Of a stretch of DNA of 9,343 nt, positions 1-6,337 are shown one piece after another. Source of the stretch: Dehalococcoidia bacterium (GTDB lineage Bacteria > Chloroflexota > Dehalococcoidia > SZUA-161 > SpSt-899); the NCBI GenBank assembly GCA_023271485.1, contig JALPXT010000054.1, forward strand, positions 1-9,343, given 5' to 3'. A model generated the notes under the pieces. The model was not told the origin of the DNA and did not search any database. It saw only the letters and a program-made list of their open reading frames with translations. The position numbers and the translations under genes were made by a program. Numbering within the stretch: the stretch's first letter is position 1; every line of letters starts with the position of its first letter.

Positions 1-575
1 CTGGCTACTACAAGGCTCAAGAAATAATTGTGAAAACGAGAATCGCCAGTCAGCTCCGGATGGAAAGCGGCGACGACGGTATTCCCCTCTCGGGCAGCGA
101 CGGGTTTGCCATCCAGGAGCCTGGCCAGCACCTCCACCCCACGCCCCACACCCTCGATCCAGGGGGCACGAATGAATACGGCGCGGTAGAGCCGGTCGCC
201 AAGAACCGGTATTTGAAGATCGGCTTCGAAGCTATCCACCTGACGACCGAAGGCGTTCCGCCGCACTTTGATATCTATAGCACCAAGCGAATAACCATTG
301 AGCCCGATCACGTGTTTGGCCAGCAGGATCATACCGGCGCAGGTTCCCAATACAGGAAACCTGTCTGCCAGCAGCCTCTGCAGCGAGGCATTGAACCCGT
401 AGAGATGCATCAGTTTGCCAATGGTGGTGCTCTCACCGCCAGGAATCACCAGTCCGTCCAATCCATCAAGTTCCTCGGGTAAACGCACTGGCACAACTTC
501 AGCTCCAAGCCGGCGCAAAATCGCCATGTGCTCGATAAATGCCCCCTGCAGGGCGAGGACGCCGATCCTTTTCAC
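1..575 (-). CDS. pdxT: Pyridoxal 5'-phosphate synthase glutaminase subunit PdxT (3' end cut by window edge)
   Basis: Class I glutamine amidotransferase that hydrolyses glutamine and passes ammonia to PdxS for ribose-5-phosphate-dependent PLP synthesis in the cytosol. The reading frame is open for 191 codons to the window edge; family members are about 190-200 residues, so only a few C-terminal residues should be missing. Visible motifs are the N-terminal strand RIGVLALQGAF (3-13), the glutamine-site loop PGGEST (45-50), the nucleophile elbow GTCAGM with Cys79, and HPELT with His172 and Glu174 completing the catalytic triad. The start is a GTG directly after the pdxS TAG stop, so the two genes abut without a gap; AGGGGA inside the end of pdxS serves as ribosome binding site. 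An ATG a few bases upstream is in another frame and does not give this protein. The junction suggests translational coupling and equal subunit supply for the 12:12 PdxS:PdxT complex known from the family. Confidence 0.96.
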   Translation of the reverse strand, partial: MKRIGVLALQGAFIEHMAILRRLGAEVVPVRLPEELDGLDGLVIPGGESTTIGKLMHLYGFNASLQRLLADRFPVLGTCAGMILLAKHVIGLNGYSLGAIDIKVRRNAFGRQVDSFEADLQIPVLGDRLYRAVFIRAPWIEGVGRGVEVLARLLDGKPVAAREGNTVVAAFHPELTGDSRFHNYFLSLVVA

Positions 576-1457
576 CTACCATCCCCTGACAGCGAGGAGT
601 TCCCCTGGGGGAATGGATCTTATGTCCAGCCCCGGCATAGCTTCTCCCAGACCGCGGGAAACTTCCGCGATAATCTGAGGGTCATTATAGTGTGTAGTGG
701 CCTGGACAATGGCCTTCGCCACGGCCTCTGGATTGGAGGACTTGAAAATCCCCGAGCCGACGAAAACACCCTCCGCCCCCAACTGCATCATCAGGGCGGC
801 ATCGGCGGGTGTAGCCACGCCCCCGGCGGCGAAGTTCACCACCGGGAGCCTGCCGGTCCGGTGTATCTCCTGGACTAACTCGAAGGGAGCACCGAGTGAC
901 TTGGCTTCGGCCATCAGCTCATCTTCGGTCATGCCCTGAAGCTTGCGAATGTGCCCCATCACCGTCCTCATGTGTCTCACCGCCTCCACGATGTTCCCCG
1001 TCCCCGCCTCCCCCTTGGTCCGAATCATGGCGGCGCCTTCGCCGATGCGACGCAGAGCCTCGCCTAAATCACGGCAGCCACACACGAAGGGAACCTTGAA
1101 CTCATGTTTCCAAATATGATGTTTCTCATCGGCCGGGGTGAGCACTTCCGACTCATCGAGATAGTCCACACCCAGCGACTCCAGCACCTGGGCCTCAACA
1201 AAGTGCCCGATGCGACACTTGGCCATCACCGGAATGCTCACCGCATGCATGATGGCCTGAATCACCGTAGGGTCAGCCATTCGAGCCACCCCGCCGAGGG
1301 CTCGAATATCGGCGGGAACCCTCTCCAGAGCCATCACGGCACAGGCACCGGCCTCCTCAGCAATGCCGGCTTGATCAGGCGTCACCACATCCATGATCAC
1401 CCCACCCTTGAGCATCTGGGCCAGCCCCGCTTTTACTGTCCACGTACCCTTCTCCAT
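576..1457 (-). CDS. pdxS: Pyridoxal 5'-phosphate synthase lyase subunit PdxS
   Basis: TIM-barrel synthase that condenses ribose 5-phosphate, glyceraldehyde 3-phosphate and ammonia (from PdxT) into PLP, the DXP-independent route. The 293-residue product matches the usual length (294 in Bacillus). Recognisable segments are KGGVIMDV with Asp23, ALERVPADIR (43-52), PVMAKCRIGH with Lys80 as the first Schiff-base lysine, DESEVLTPAD (101-110), VPFVCGCRDLGEA, RTKGEAGTGN with Lys148 as the second lysine, and NFAAGGVATPADAALMMQLGAEGVFVGSGIFKS near the end. I chose the ATG at 1457, preceded by AGGGGA seven bases upstream, because it gives the family N-terminus. A GTG at 1499 would add 14 residues with no family counterpart. 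It is the first gene of the minus-strand pdxST pair and all key residues are intact. Confidence 0.98.
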   Translation of the reverse strand: MEKGTWTVKAGLAQMLKGGVIMDVVTPDQAGIAEEAGACAVMALERVPADIRALGGVARMADPTVIQAIMHAVSIPVMAKCRIGHFVEAQVLESLGVDYLDESEVLTPADEKHHIWKHEFKVPFVCGCRDLGEALRRIGEGAAMIRTKGEAGTGNIVEAVRHMRTVMGHIRKLQGMTEDELMAEAKSLGAPFELVQEIHRTGRLPVVNFAAGGVATPADAALMMQLGAEGVFVGSGIFKSSNPEAVAKAIVQATTHYNDPQIIAEVSRGLGEAMPGLDIRSIPPGELLAVRGW

Positions 1458-1504
1458 CTCAAATTCCCCTTCCAAATCCCCGTTTTGGTAACCGTTCACC
1501 TTGT

Positions 1505-1594
1505 TGTCATTCTGAGCGAAGCGAAGAATCTCATTCCCCTCAGGACAGGCTCTGCGAAGAATCCCTGAGACCCTTCACTTCGTTCAGGGTGACA
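1505..1594. repeat. Imperfect inverted-repeat element, MITE-like, in the pdxS leader
   Basis: Two 28-base arms, 1505-1532 and 1567-1594, are reverse complements at 22 of 28 positions, with a 34-base centre. The arm contains TCTGAGCGAAGCGAAGAATC, and part of it (GCGAAGAATC) recurs in direct orientation at 1554-1563. From general knowledge, very similar sequences occur as dispersed intergenic repeats in many environmental bacterial genomes, where they are often mistranslated as a VILSEAKNL-type peptide. No clear target-site duplication is visible at the borders. On the minus strand it would fold within the untranslated leader of pdxS. Calling it mobile is inference; the inverted repeat itself is seen directly. 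Confidence 0.7.
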
Positions 1595-1642
1595 TAGAGT
1601 GGCTGAACGCTTACTCCTTTTGACACCATCTCCCACAGAAAG

Positions 1643-1671
1643 ATTCTACAACCACAGCAATGGAAATGCAA
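1643..1671 (-). promoter_or_regulatory. Candidate sigma-70 promoter for pdxST
   Basis: On the minus strand, TTGCAT (1671-1666) lies 17 bases before TAGAAT (1648-1643). The -10 matches consensus at five of six positions and the -35 at three. Transcription would begin near 1636, giving a leader of about 180 bases that contains the inverted-repeat element. The -35 overlaps one arm of the hairpin at 1669-1705. Confidence 0.4.
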
Positions 1672-1705
1672 GCCCCTGACCCCTGCCTGCGCAGGGGCAG
1701 GCTTG
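1669..1705. repeat. GC-rich nested hairpin in the pdxS/miaB spacer
   Basis: CAAGCC (1669-1674) pairs with GGCTTG (1700-1705), and inside it CCCCTG (1680-1685) pairs with CAGGGG (1692-1697) around a six-base loop. Neither strand has a run of T after the stem, so it does not look like an intrinsic terminator. It may be another dispersed palindromic repeat or a cruciform. It touches the candidate pdxS -35 box. Confidence 0.55.
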
Positions 1706-1734
1706 ATCCGGGGCAAGCATTTTAGAACTGGATG

Positions 1735-1743
1735 TGATATAAT
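1735..1743 (+). promoter_or_regulatory. Extended -10 promoter for miaB-nadB
   Basis: TGATATAAT is a perfect extended -10 (TG, one base, TATAAT at 1738-1743). No good -35 lies 16-18 bases upstream, which is common for extended -10 promoters. The start would fall near 1750, leaving a leader of about 25 bases before the miaB ATG at 1776. Confidence 0.6.
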
Positions 1744-1750
1744 CAGTAGC

Positions 1751-1771
1751 ATTCAGCCCTCAGCACTCACA
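1751..1771 (+). repeat. Degenerate heptanucleotide repeat in the miaB leader
   Basis: Three consecutive seven-base units (ATTCAGC, CCTCAGC, ACTCACA) fill the short miaB leader where a Shine-Dalgarno sequence would be expected. They resemble the perfect CTTCAGC array upstream of the aldolase gene and contain GCCCTCA, the reverse complement of the TGAGGGC pair at 6317-6330. Confidence 0.45.
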
Positions 1772-1775
1772 TATC

Positions 1776-3059
1776 ATGTACCGATTTCATATCTGGACAA
1801 TTGGCTGTCAGATGAATAAGGCCGACTCCCAACGCCTGGCCTGGGATTTGGAGCGGCTTGGCTATCAGCATGCCCAAAGGGCCGAGGAGGCCGATATCAT
1901 CGTTCTCAATAGCTGCGTTGTTCGGCAAAATGCGGAGGATAGGGTGCTGAACAAGCTGTCAGACTTGAAGGCGCTCAAGAGAAAACGCCCCGATGCCACC
2001 CTGGTACTCGCCGGATGCATGGTCGACTCCGCGGTTGACGGACTAAAGAGCGCCTTTCCTCACGTTGATCTCTTCCTCAGGCCCCAAGGCTTCGATGAAC
2101 TGCTAACACATGCGAAGGATCTCTCTTCAGCCCAAACCCAAAACATCTCCCCCACCCCTTCCCTTCCCCCCACGACCTTCGTTCCGATCATTCAGGGATG
2201 CAACAACTTCTGCACCTACTGCATCGTCCCGTATCGGCGGGGCAGGGAGAAGAGCCGTCCCCTGGCGGAGATCATCTGCGATGTTCAGGGACTTATCCAG
2301 GGCGGGGTTAAGCAAGTTACCTTGCTGGGACAGAATGTCAATTCCTACGGGCACGATCTGCCGGGCAAACCGGATCTCGCCGATTTACTGCGAGAGCTAA
2401 ACCAGATCGACGGCCTGGCTCGCATTCGCTTTCTTACCTCTCACCCAAAAGATATGGATCAGAAGCTTATTGAGGCGGTCGCCTCTCTGGATAAGGTATG
2501 CGAACACATCAGCCTACCCGTCCAGTCGGGCGACAACGAGATTCTAAAGGCGATGCGGCGAGGCTACACCATAGAGCAATACCGTGAATTAGTCTTCCGC
2601 ATACGCTCTGCCATCCCCGACGTCGCTCTGAGTACGGATGTAATCGTGGGCTTCCCCAACGAGGACCTGGAGCGATTTCGACGAACCCTTGACCTGCTCC
2701 AGGAGCTCCGGTTCGATATCGTCCACGTCGCAGCGTATTCCCCGCGGTCGGCGACCATTGCCGCGCAGAGGCTTGAAGACAACGTAGAGCCTGCGGAGAA
2801 GAAGGGTCGATTATGTCAAGTTGAAGAGATCCAGGAACAAATCGCCGCCGAGAGAAACGCTCTGTTCGTGGGACAGGCGGTTGAGGTATTGGTAGAGGGT
2901 CGGAAGGGCAGCAGGTGGCAGAGTCGCACCAGAACTGATAAACTAGTATTCTTCGACAGCCCTGCTGACTGTCTGGGGCAGTTACTTCAAGTTGATATCG
3001 AGCACGCCGGCCCCTGGTCACTTCAGGGAAAGTGTGGAGTAGACAACGGTGAGGAATAA
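1776..3059 (+). CDS. miaB: tRNA-2-methylthio-N6-dimethylallyladenosine synthase MiaB (radical SAM methylthiotransferase)
   Basis: Adds the methylthio group at C2 of i6A37 in tRNAs that read UNN codons, using two [4Fe-4S] clusters and SAM. The 427-residue protein shows the three domains in order. The N-terminal MTTase domain has the auxiliary-cluster cysteines Cys11 (TIGCQMNKAD), Cys47 (NSCVVRQNAEDRV) and Cys81 (AGCMVD). The radical SAM domain has GCNNFCTYC with Cys142, Cys146 and Cys149, followed by IVPYRRGREKSRP and LPVQSGDNEILKAMRRGYT. A C-terminal TRAM RNA-binding domain spans about 364-420. NSCVVRQNAEDRV is closer to MiaB than to the RimO or MtaB branches, but the branch call is by eye. 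The N-terminus fits the family from the ATG at 1776, yet no Shine-Dalgarno is visible. The last codons overlap nadB by 11 bases. Confidence 0.93.
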   Translation: MYRFHIWTIGCQMNKADSQRLAWDLERLGYQHAQRAEEADIIVLNSCVVRQNAEDRVLNKLSDLKALKRKRPDATLVLAGCMVDSAVDGLKSAFPHVDLFLRPQGFDELLTHAKDLSSAQTQNISPTPSLPPTTFVPIIQGCNNFCTYCIVPYRRGREKSRPLAEIICDVQGLIQGGVKQVTLLGQNVNSYGHDLPGKPDLADLLRELNQIDGLARIRFLTSHPKDMDQKLIEAVASLDKVCEHISLPVQSGDNEILKAMRRGYTIEQYRELVFRIRSAIPDVALSTDVIVGFPNEDLERFRRTLDLLQELRFDIVHVAAYSPRSATIAAQRLEDNVEPAEKKGRLCQVEEIQEQIAAERNALFVGQAVEVLVEGRKGSRWQSRTRTDKLVFFDSPADCLGQLLQVDIEHAGPWSLQGKCGVDNGEE

Positions 3060-4593
3060 GGAATTCGACTTCATCATCATCGGGAGTGGGATCGCCGGCC
3101 TCTACACCGCTCTCTTAGCTTGCGAGGTGGGGAATGTACTCATTCTCACCAAGGGCAGCATCGATGAGTGCAACACCAGGTATGCCCAGGGGGGCATCGC
3201 GGCGGCCATCGGCGGCGATGATTCGCCTGAAGTACATTTCCAGGATACCATCGCCGCCGGTGCAGGCTTATGTGATACGGAGGCAGTGCGTATTCTGGTG
3301 AATGAAGCCGGCGACCGGATCGCCGCCCTTATCGAGATCGGGGTTCCCTTCGATACCCAGGACGGTGAGGTAGCACTCGCCAGGGAAGCGGCTCACAGCA
3401 GGCCCCGAATACTGCATGCCGGCGGCGACGCCACCGGCGAACGAATAGAGGTCACACTCAGCCGGGCTGCTCGCGCGGCGCACAACATTACCATCATGGA
3501 ACACTGCCTCGCTACCGAGATCATCGTTCGAGATGGCGTTGCCCGGGGGGTGATTGCCTTCGACTCGCAAGCAGGCTCAATGGAGGAATTTCGCGCTCCG
3601 AACATCATCCTCGCCACCGGCGGCGCCGGCCGACTCTTCAAACTGACCACCAACCCCGACATCGCCACCGGCGATGGCATTGCCCTGGCCTACAGGGCCG
3701 GAGCCGAAATTACCGATATGGAGTTCTTCCAATTCCACCCCACAGCGCTTCGCCTGCCCGGCATCCCACCATTCCTTATCAGCGAGGCGGTCAGGGGCGA
3801 GGGAGGCATTCTCTGCAATGTAGAAGGCCATCGCTTCATGCCCGATTACACGCCCGATGCAGATCTGGCCCCGCGCGATATCGTGGCTCGCAGTATAGTT
3901 GCCGAGATGAGAAAGACCGGAAGCGACCGGGTTTTTCTTAATGTTACCCACTTACCACACCAAACAGTTACCACGCGCTTCCCTCACATCTATCGCTTCT
4001 GCCTGGACCATGGGCTGAATATTACCAAAGGGCTCATTCCGGTAGCGCCGGCAGCTCACTACATGATAGGCGGAGTCAAGACAAACACCTGGGGAGAGAC
4101 CAATATCTGCGGCCTTTTCGCCTGTGGGGAGGTCGCCTGTACCGGGGTTCACGGCGCAAATAGGCTGGCTTCAAACTCCTTGACGGAGGTGCTGGTCTTC
4201 AGCAAGAGAATTATAGAGAGGGCGATAGGGGGAGCAACAGCCAAATCGGCGGTGGAGGAAAGGCACTTTACTCTGAGAAAATACGATACCTCGCGGATTA
4301 CCACCCCTCTCAGGTTGGCGATACTGCAGTCCCTTCTCTGGGACAATGCAGGGATTATCCGCAGCAAGGAGAAACTTGAGGAAGCCGCCCTTGTCCTGGC
4401 GGCCTGGTATGATACATTGCAAACACCAACCGACCGCCCATACTACGAACTCTGCAACATGGTCCTCGTCGGGCGTCTCCTCATCGAAGCGGCCCTGATC
4501 AGGGAGGAGAGTCGCGGTGTTCACTTCCGCAGCGATTTCCCTGAGCCATCCCCACAGTGGGAAAAGCACATCATATTCCGCAATACACCTTGA
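3049..4593 (+). CDS. nadB: L-aspartate oxidase NadB
   Basis: FAD enzyme that oxidises L-aspartate to iminoaspartate, the first step of de novo NAD synthesis; it can use oxygen or fumarate as acceptor, the latter relevant to anaerobes. The 514-residue product is somewhat shorter than the 540 of E. coli. It carries the dinucleotide motif IIIGSGIAGLYTA (9-21), the flavin-site run RYAQGGIAAAIGG, and active-site residues that line up with the E. coli set at a constant offset of 14: His230 (FHPTAL), Arg276 (LAPRDIVARS), His337 (PAAHYMIGGV) and Arg372 (HGANRLASNS). The C-terminal helical domain is present (WDNAGIIRSKEKLEEA). The start is the GTG at 3049 inside the end of miaB, with GGAG about 11 bases upstream, which implies coupling to miaB. 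Succinate dehydrogenase/fumarate reductase flavoproteins are relatives, but LASNSLTEVLVF and the length favour NadB. Its partner nadA is not in the window. Confidence 0.96.
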   Translation: MRNKEFDFIIIGSGIAGLYTALLACEVGNVLILTKGSIDECNTRYAQGGIAAAIGGDDSPEVHFQDTIAAGAGLCDTEAVRILVNEAGDRIAALIEIGVPFDTQDGEVALAREAAHSRPRILHAGGDATGERIEVTLSRAARAAHNITIMEHCLATEIIVRDGVARGVIAFDSQAGSMEEFRAPNIILATGGAGRLFKLTTNPDIATGDGIALAYRAGAEITDMEFFQFHPTALRLPGIPPFLISEAVRGEGGILCNVEGHRFMPDYTPDADLAPRDIVARSIVAEMRKTGSDRVFLNVTHLPHQTVTTRFPHIYRFCLDHGLNITKGLIPVAPAAHYMIGGVKTNTWGETNICGLFACGEVACTGVHGANRLASNSLTEVLVFSKRIIERAIGGATAKSAVEERHFTLRKYDTSRITTPLRLAILQSLLWDNAGIIRSKEKLEEAALVLAAWYDTLQTPTDRPYYELCNMVLVGRLLIEAALIREESRGVHFRSDFPEPSPQWEKHIIFRNTP

Positions 4594-4617
4594 CCAGGAA
4601 ACTCATAGGTGTATAAT
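4590..4617 (+). promoter_or_regulatory. Strong sigma-70 promoter overlapping the nadB stop codon
   Basis: TTGACC (4590-4595) lies 16 bases before a perfect TATAAT (4612-4617). The nadB TGA stop (4591-4593) is part of the -35 box. Transcription would start near 4624 and read the aldolase, methyltransferase, dehydrogenase and nadC genes, whose spacings are 24, 18 and 9 bases. Confidence 0.75.
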
Positions 4618-4620
4618 AGT

Positions 4621-4694
4621 TAAGTCGTAAGTACTGAGGTGGATAGACTGAAGACTTTTAGGAAACTTCAGCCTTCAGCCTTCAGCCTTCAGCC
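4621..4694 (+). repeat. Heptanucleotide repeats and hairpin in the aldolase-gene leader
   Basis: Four perfect tandem copies of CTTCAGC occupy 4666-4693, ending three bases before the AAGGGAGG ribosome binding site. Upstream, CTGAAG (4648-4653) is complementary to CTTCAG and can pair with any of the four copies; with the first copy the loop is 12 bases. At 4621-4641 another seven-base periodicity is seen (TAAGTCG, TAAGTAC, TGAGGTG). The array lies downstream of the promoter, within the transcribed leader. Confidence 0.85.
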
Positions 4695-4711
4695 TAAAGG
4701 GAGGGAATTAC

Positions 4712-5503
4712 ATGGATTGGGGAATGGAAAACCGTCTGGCCCAACTCATCCAATCCGATGGCCATTGTCTGTTTCTGCCGATAGACCACGGATACTTTCA
4801 GGGACCCACCAGAAAGCTGGAGAAACCCGGCGAAACCATCGCGCCCCTCTTGCCCTACTGCGATGCCGTCTTCGTCACCCGGGGAGTGTTGCGTTCGTCG
4901 ATCAACCCGGCAAACACTAAACCGATCATCCTGCGGGTCTCCGGCGGCACCAGCGTGGTGGGCAACGACCTCTCCGACGAGGGAATCACGACCTCGATGG
5001 AAGAGGCCATCCGACTGAATGTGGCAGCGGTGGGCATCTCGATATTTGTGGGAAGCGCTTACGAAAAGCAGTCGCTCCTCAATCTTGCCAAGCTGGTAGA
5101 TGAGGGCGAAAAATATGGCATCCCGGTGATGGCAGTCACTGCGGTAGGGAAGGAACTGGAGAAACGAGATGCCCGCTATCTTGCCCTCAGTTCCCGAATT
5201 GCTGCCGAGCTTGGCGCCCGGCTGGTCAAGACCTACTGGTGCCAGGATTTTGATAAAGTCACCAACGGCTGCCCCGTTCCGGTGGTGATGGCCGGCGGGC
5301 CCAGGGCGGATACCGAGCGAGAGGTGTTTGCTTTCGTCCACGATGGTATGCAGAAGGGCGCCATTGGCGTGAACCTGGGGAGGAATATCTGGCAGCATGA
5401 GAATCCGGTGGCCATGATCAGGGCCCTGCGTGCTATCATCCACGATGGCGCCGGCGTTGACGAGGCGCAGGAAGTTTTCACCGAGGTGAGAAGCGGGGAA
5501 TGA
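4712..5503 (+). CDS. LsrF-like class I aldolase/thiolase (DeoC/LacD superfamily)
   Basis: TIM-barrel Schiff-base aldolase of 263 residues. It follows E. coli LsrF (3-hydroxy-5-phosphonooxypentane-2,4-dione thiolase, 291 residues) through most of its length: DWGMENRLAQL at the start, LPIDHGYFQGPTRKLE (22-37) with Asp25, VTRGVLRS (55-62), IRLNVAAVG, VGSAYEKQSLLNLAKLVDEG, MAVTAVGKEL, the lysine strand ARLVKTYW with Lys173 (equivalent to LsrF Lys203), CPVPVVMAGGPR and a phosphate-site-like GVNLGRNIWQHENPVAM. It lacks about 29 N-terminal residues of LsrF. The start is fixed by AAGGGAGG at 4697-4704. No other lsr gene (transporter, kinase lsrK, regulator lsrR) is present, so an AI-2 role is not supported here. 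Archaeal-type fructose-bisphosphate aldolase and the ADH synthase of the alternative aromatic pathway are paralogous alternatives. First gene of the transcript running to nadC. Confidence 0.85.
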   Translation: MDWGMENRLAQLIQSDGHCLFLPIDHGYFQGPTRKLEKPGETIAPLLPYCDAVFVTRGVLRSSINPANTKPIILRVSGGTSVVGNDLSDEGITTSMEEAIRLNVAAVGISIFVGSAYEKQSLLNLAKLVDEGEKYGIPVMAVTAVGKELEKRDARYLALSSRIAAELGARLVKTYWCQDFDKVTNGCPVPVVMAGGPRADTEREVFAFVHDGMQKGAIGVNLGRNIWQHENPVAMIRALRAIIHDGAGVDEAQEVFTEVRSGE

Positions 5504-5527
5504 GATCCATATAGAAGGGGGGATTAC

Positions 5528-6319
5528 ATGGAGAAAGTGATGAATACCAGTCAAGATATGCATGAACATTTTTCGAAGGTAGCCGCGGCATATAACGATA
5601 TAAGGACCACCGATGTGGAGCCAATTCTGTCAATCAAGGATACCTTGAATGGCTTGCCCAGGATAAACGCCGCGGATATCGGCTGTGGCGCCGGAAGATA
5701 CTGTCTGAAACTGTTTCAGTACCTGGATAACCTTCATTTGACATGCATCGACTTTAATGAAGCGATGCTGGAGGTGACATCCGGTTGTTTACAGGCGGCA
5801 GGGATTACAAATTTCAGGACGATAAAGTCGCTCGCGGAGAGCGTTCCCCTGGCGGACAACTCTATGGACTGTATCTTTTCCTTCAATGCTATCCATCATT
5901 TCGACTTTGTAAGGTTCATGGAGAAGATGAGCCGGGTTTTGAAGTCCGGGGGAAGAATCTTCATCTACACTCGTCTGAGAAGCCAGAACGCAAGGAACAT
6001 CTGGGGCAGGCATTTCCCCCTTTTTCTGGAGAAGGAGAATCGTCTCTACGAGCTGCACGAGATAGAAGAGATGCTAAAGCTGATACCCCCCCTGGTGGTG
6101 GAATCGGTCAAGAGATTCCGATATTGGCGAAATTCCACGTTGAGCCGGCTTGTCAACCAGGCTAGAAACGGCCATTACTCCACCTTCTCGCTGTATCGAA
6201 GGGACGAATTTGAGGCTGCGCTGCAGGCATTTTGCGACAACATCATCGATAACTTCAGCTCCTCCGAGAAGGTGGGATGGTTTGATGAGAACGTCCTGCT
6301 GGTGGTCAGGAAGAGGTGA
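5528..6319 (+). CDS. Class I SAM-dependent methyltransferase (Methyltransf_11-type), substrate unknown
   Basis: A 263-residue Rossmann-fold methyltransferase. Motif I is ADIGCGAGRYCLKLF (49-63), the acidic residue ending strand 2 is Asp75 (TCIDFNEAML), the motif II/III region reads MDCIFSFNAIHHFDFVRFM, and the post-motif strand is MSRVLKSGGRIFIYTRLRSQ. The N-terminal MHEHFSKVAAAYNDIR resembles the cap helix of UbiE/BioC-like enzymes. The C-terminal half (NIWGRHFPLFLEKENRLYELHEIEEML and onward) presumably binds the substrate, which I cannot name. There is no signal peptide or membrane segment. The ATG at 5528 follows AAGGGGGG and lies 24 bases after the aldolase stop, so both probably share one transcript. 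An internal ATG five codons in is a possible alternative start. Confidence 0.85.
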   Translation: MEKVMNTSQDMHEHFSKVAAAYNDIRTTDVEPILSIKDTLNGLPRINAADIGCGAGRYCLKLFQYLDNLHLTCIDFNEAMLEVTSGCLQAAGITNFRTIKSLAESVPLADNSMDCIFSFNAIHHFDFVRFMEKMSRVLKSGGRIFIYTRLRSQNARNIWGRHFPLFLEKENRLYELHEIEEMLKLIPPLVVESVKRFRYWRNSTLSRLVNQARNGHYSTFSLYRRDEFEAALQAFCDNIIDNFSSSEKVGWFDENVLLVVRKR

Positions 6320-6330
6320 GGGCTGAGGGC
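6317..6330 (+). repeat. Tandem TGAGGGC heptamer pair at the methyltransferase/dehydrogenase junction
   Basis: Two perfect consecutive copies of TGAGGGC. The first begins with the methyltransferase TGA stop, and the second supplies GAGGG, the only plausible ribosome binding site for the next gene at 6338. The reverse complement GCCCTCA matches part of the heptad stretch before miaB and differs by one base from the GCCTTCA register of the array at 4666-4693. Confidence 0.7.
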
Positions 6331-6337
6331 AAATGAG

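Noticed and set aside
30..482. Plus-strand 150-codon frame at the left edge
   Set aside because: Antisense to pdxT, whose catalytic triad is fully visible on the other strand.
1104..1568. Plus-strand open frame of 154 codons antisense to pdxS ending in a VILSEAKNL-like peptide
   Set aside because: It mirrors pdxS, has no family resemblance, and its tail is the translated inverted-repeat element.
1540..1752. Minus-strand 70-codon frame in the divergent spacer
   Set aside because: It consists of the hairpin and inverted-repeat element read as protein, with no domain and no good ribosome binding site.
4666..4693. CTTCAGC array as a CRISPR
   Set aside because: The units are seven bases long with no spacers between them, so it is a simple tandem repeat.
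4712..5503. Calling the aldolase a true AI-2 processing LsrF
   Set aside because: The sequence follows LsrF, but no lsr kinase, transporter or regulator is present, so only the family is claimed.
4694..5569. Minus-strand 291-codon frame opposite the aldolase gene
   Set aside because: Long but antisense to a gene with clear family motifs; the translation is rich in His, Arg and Gly and shows no known motif.
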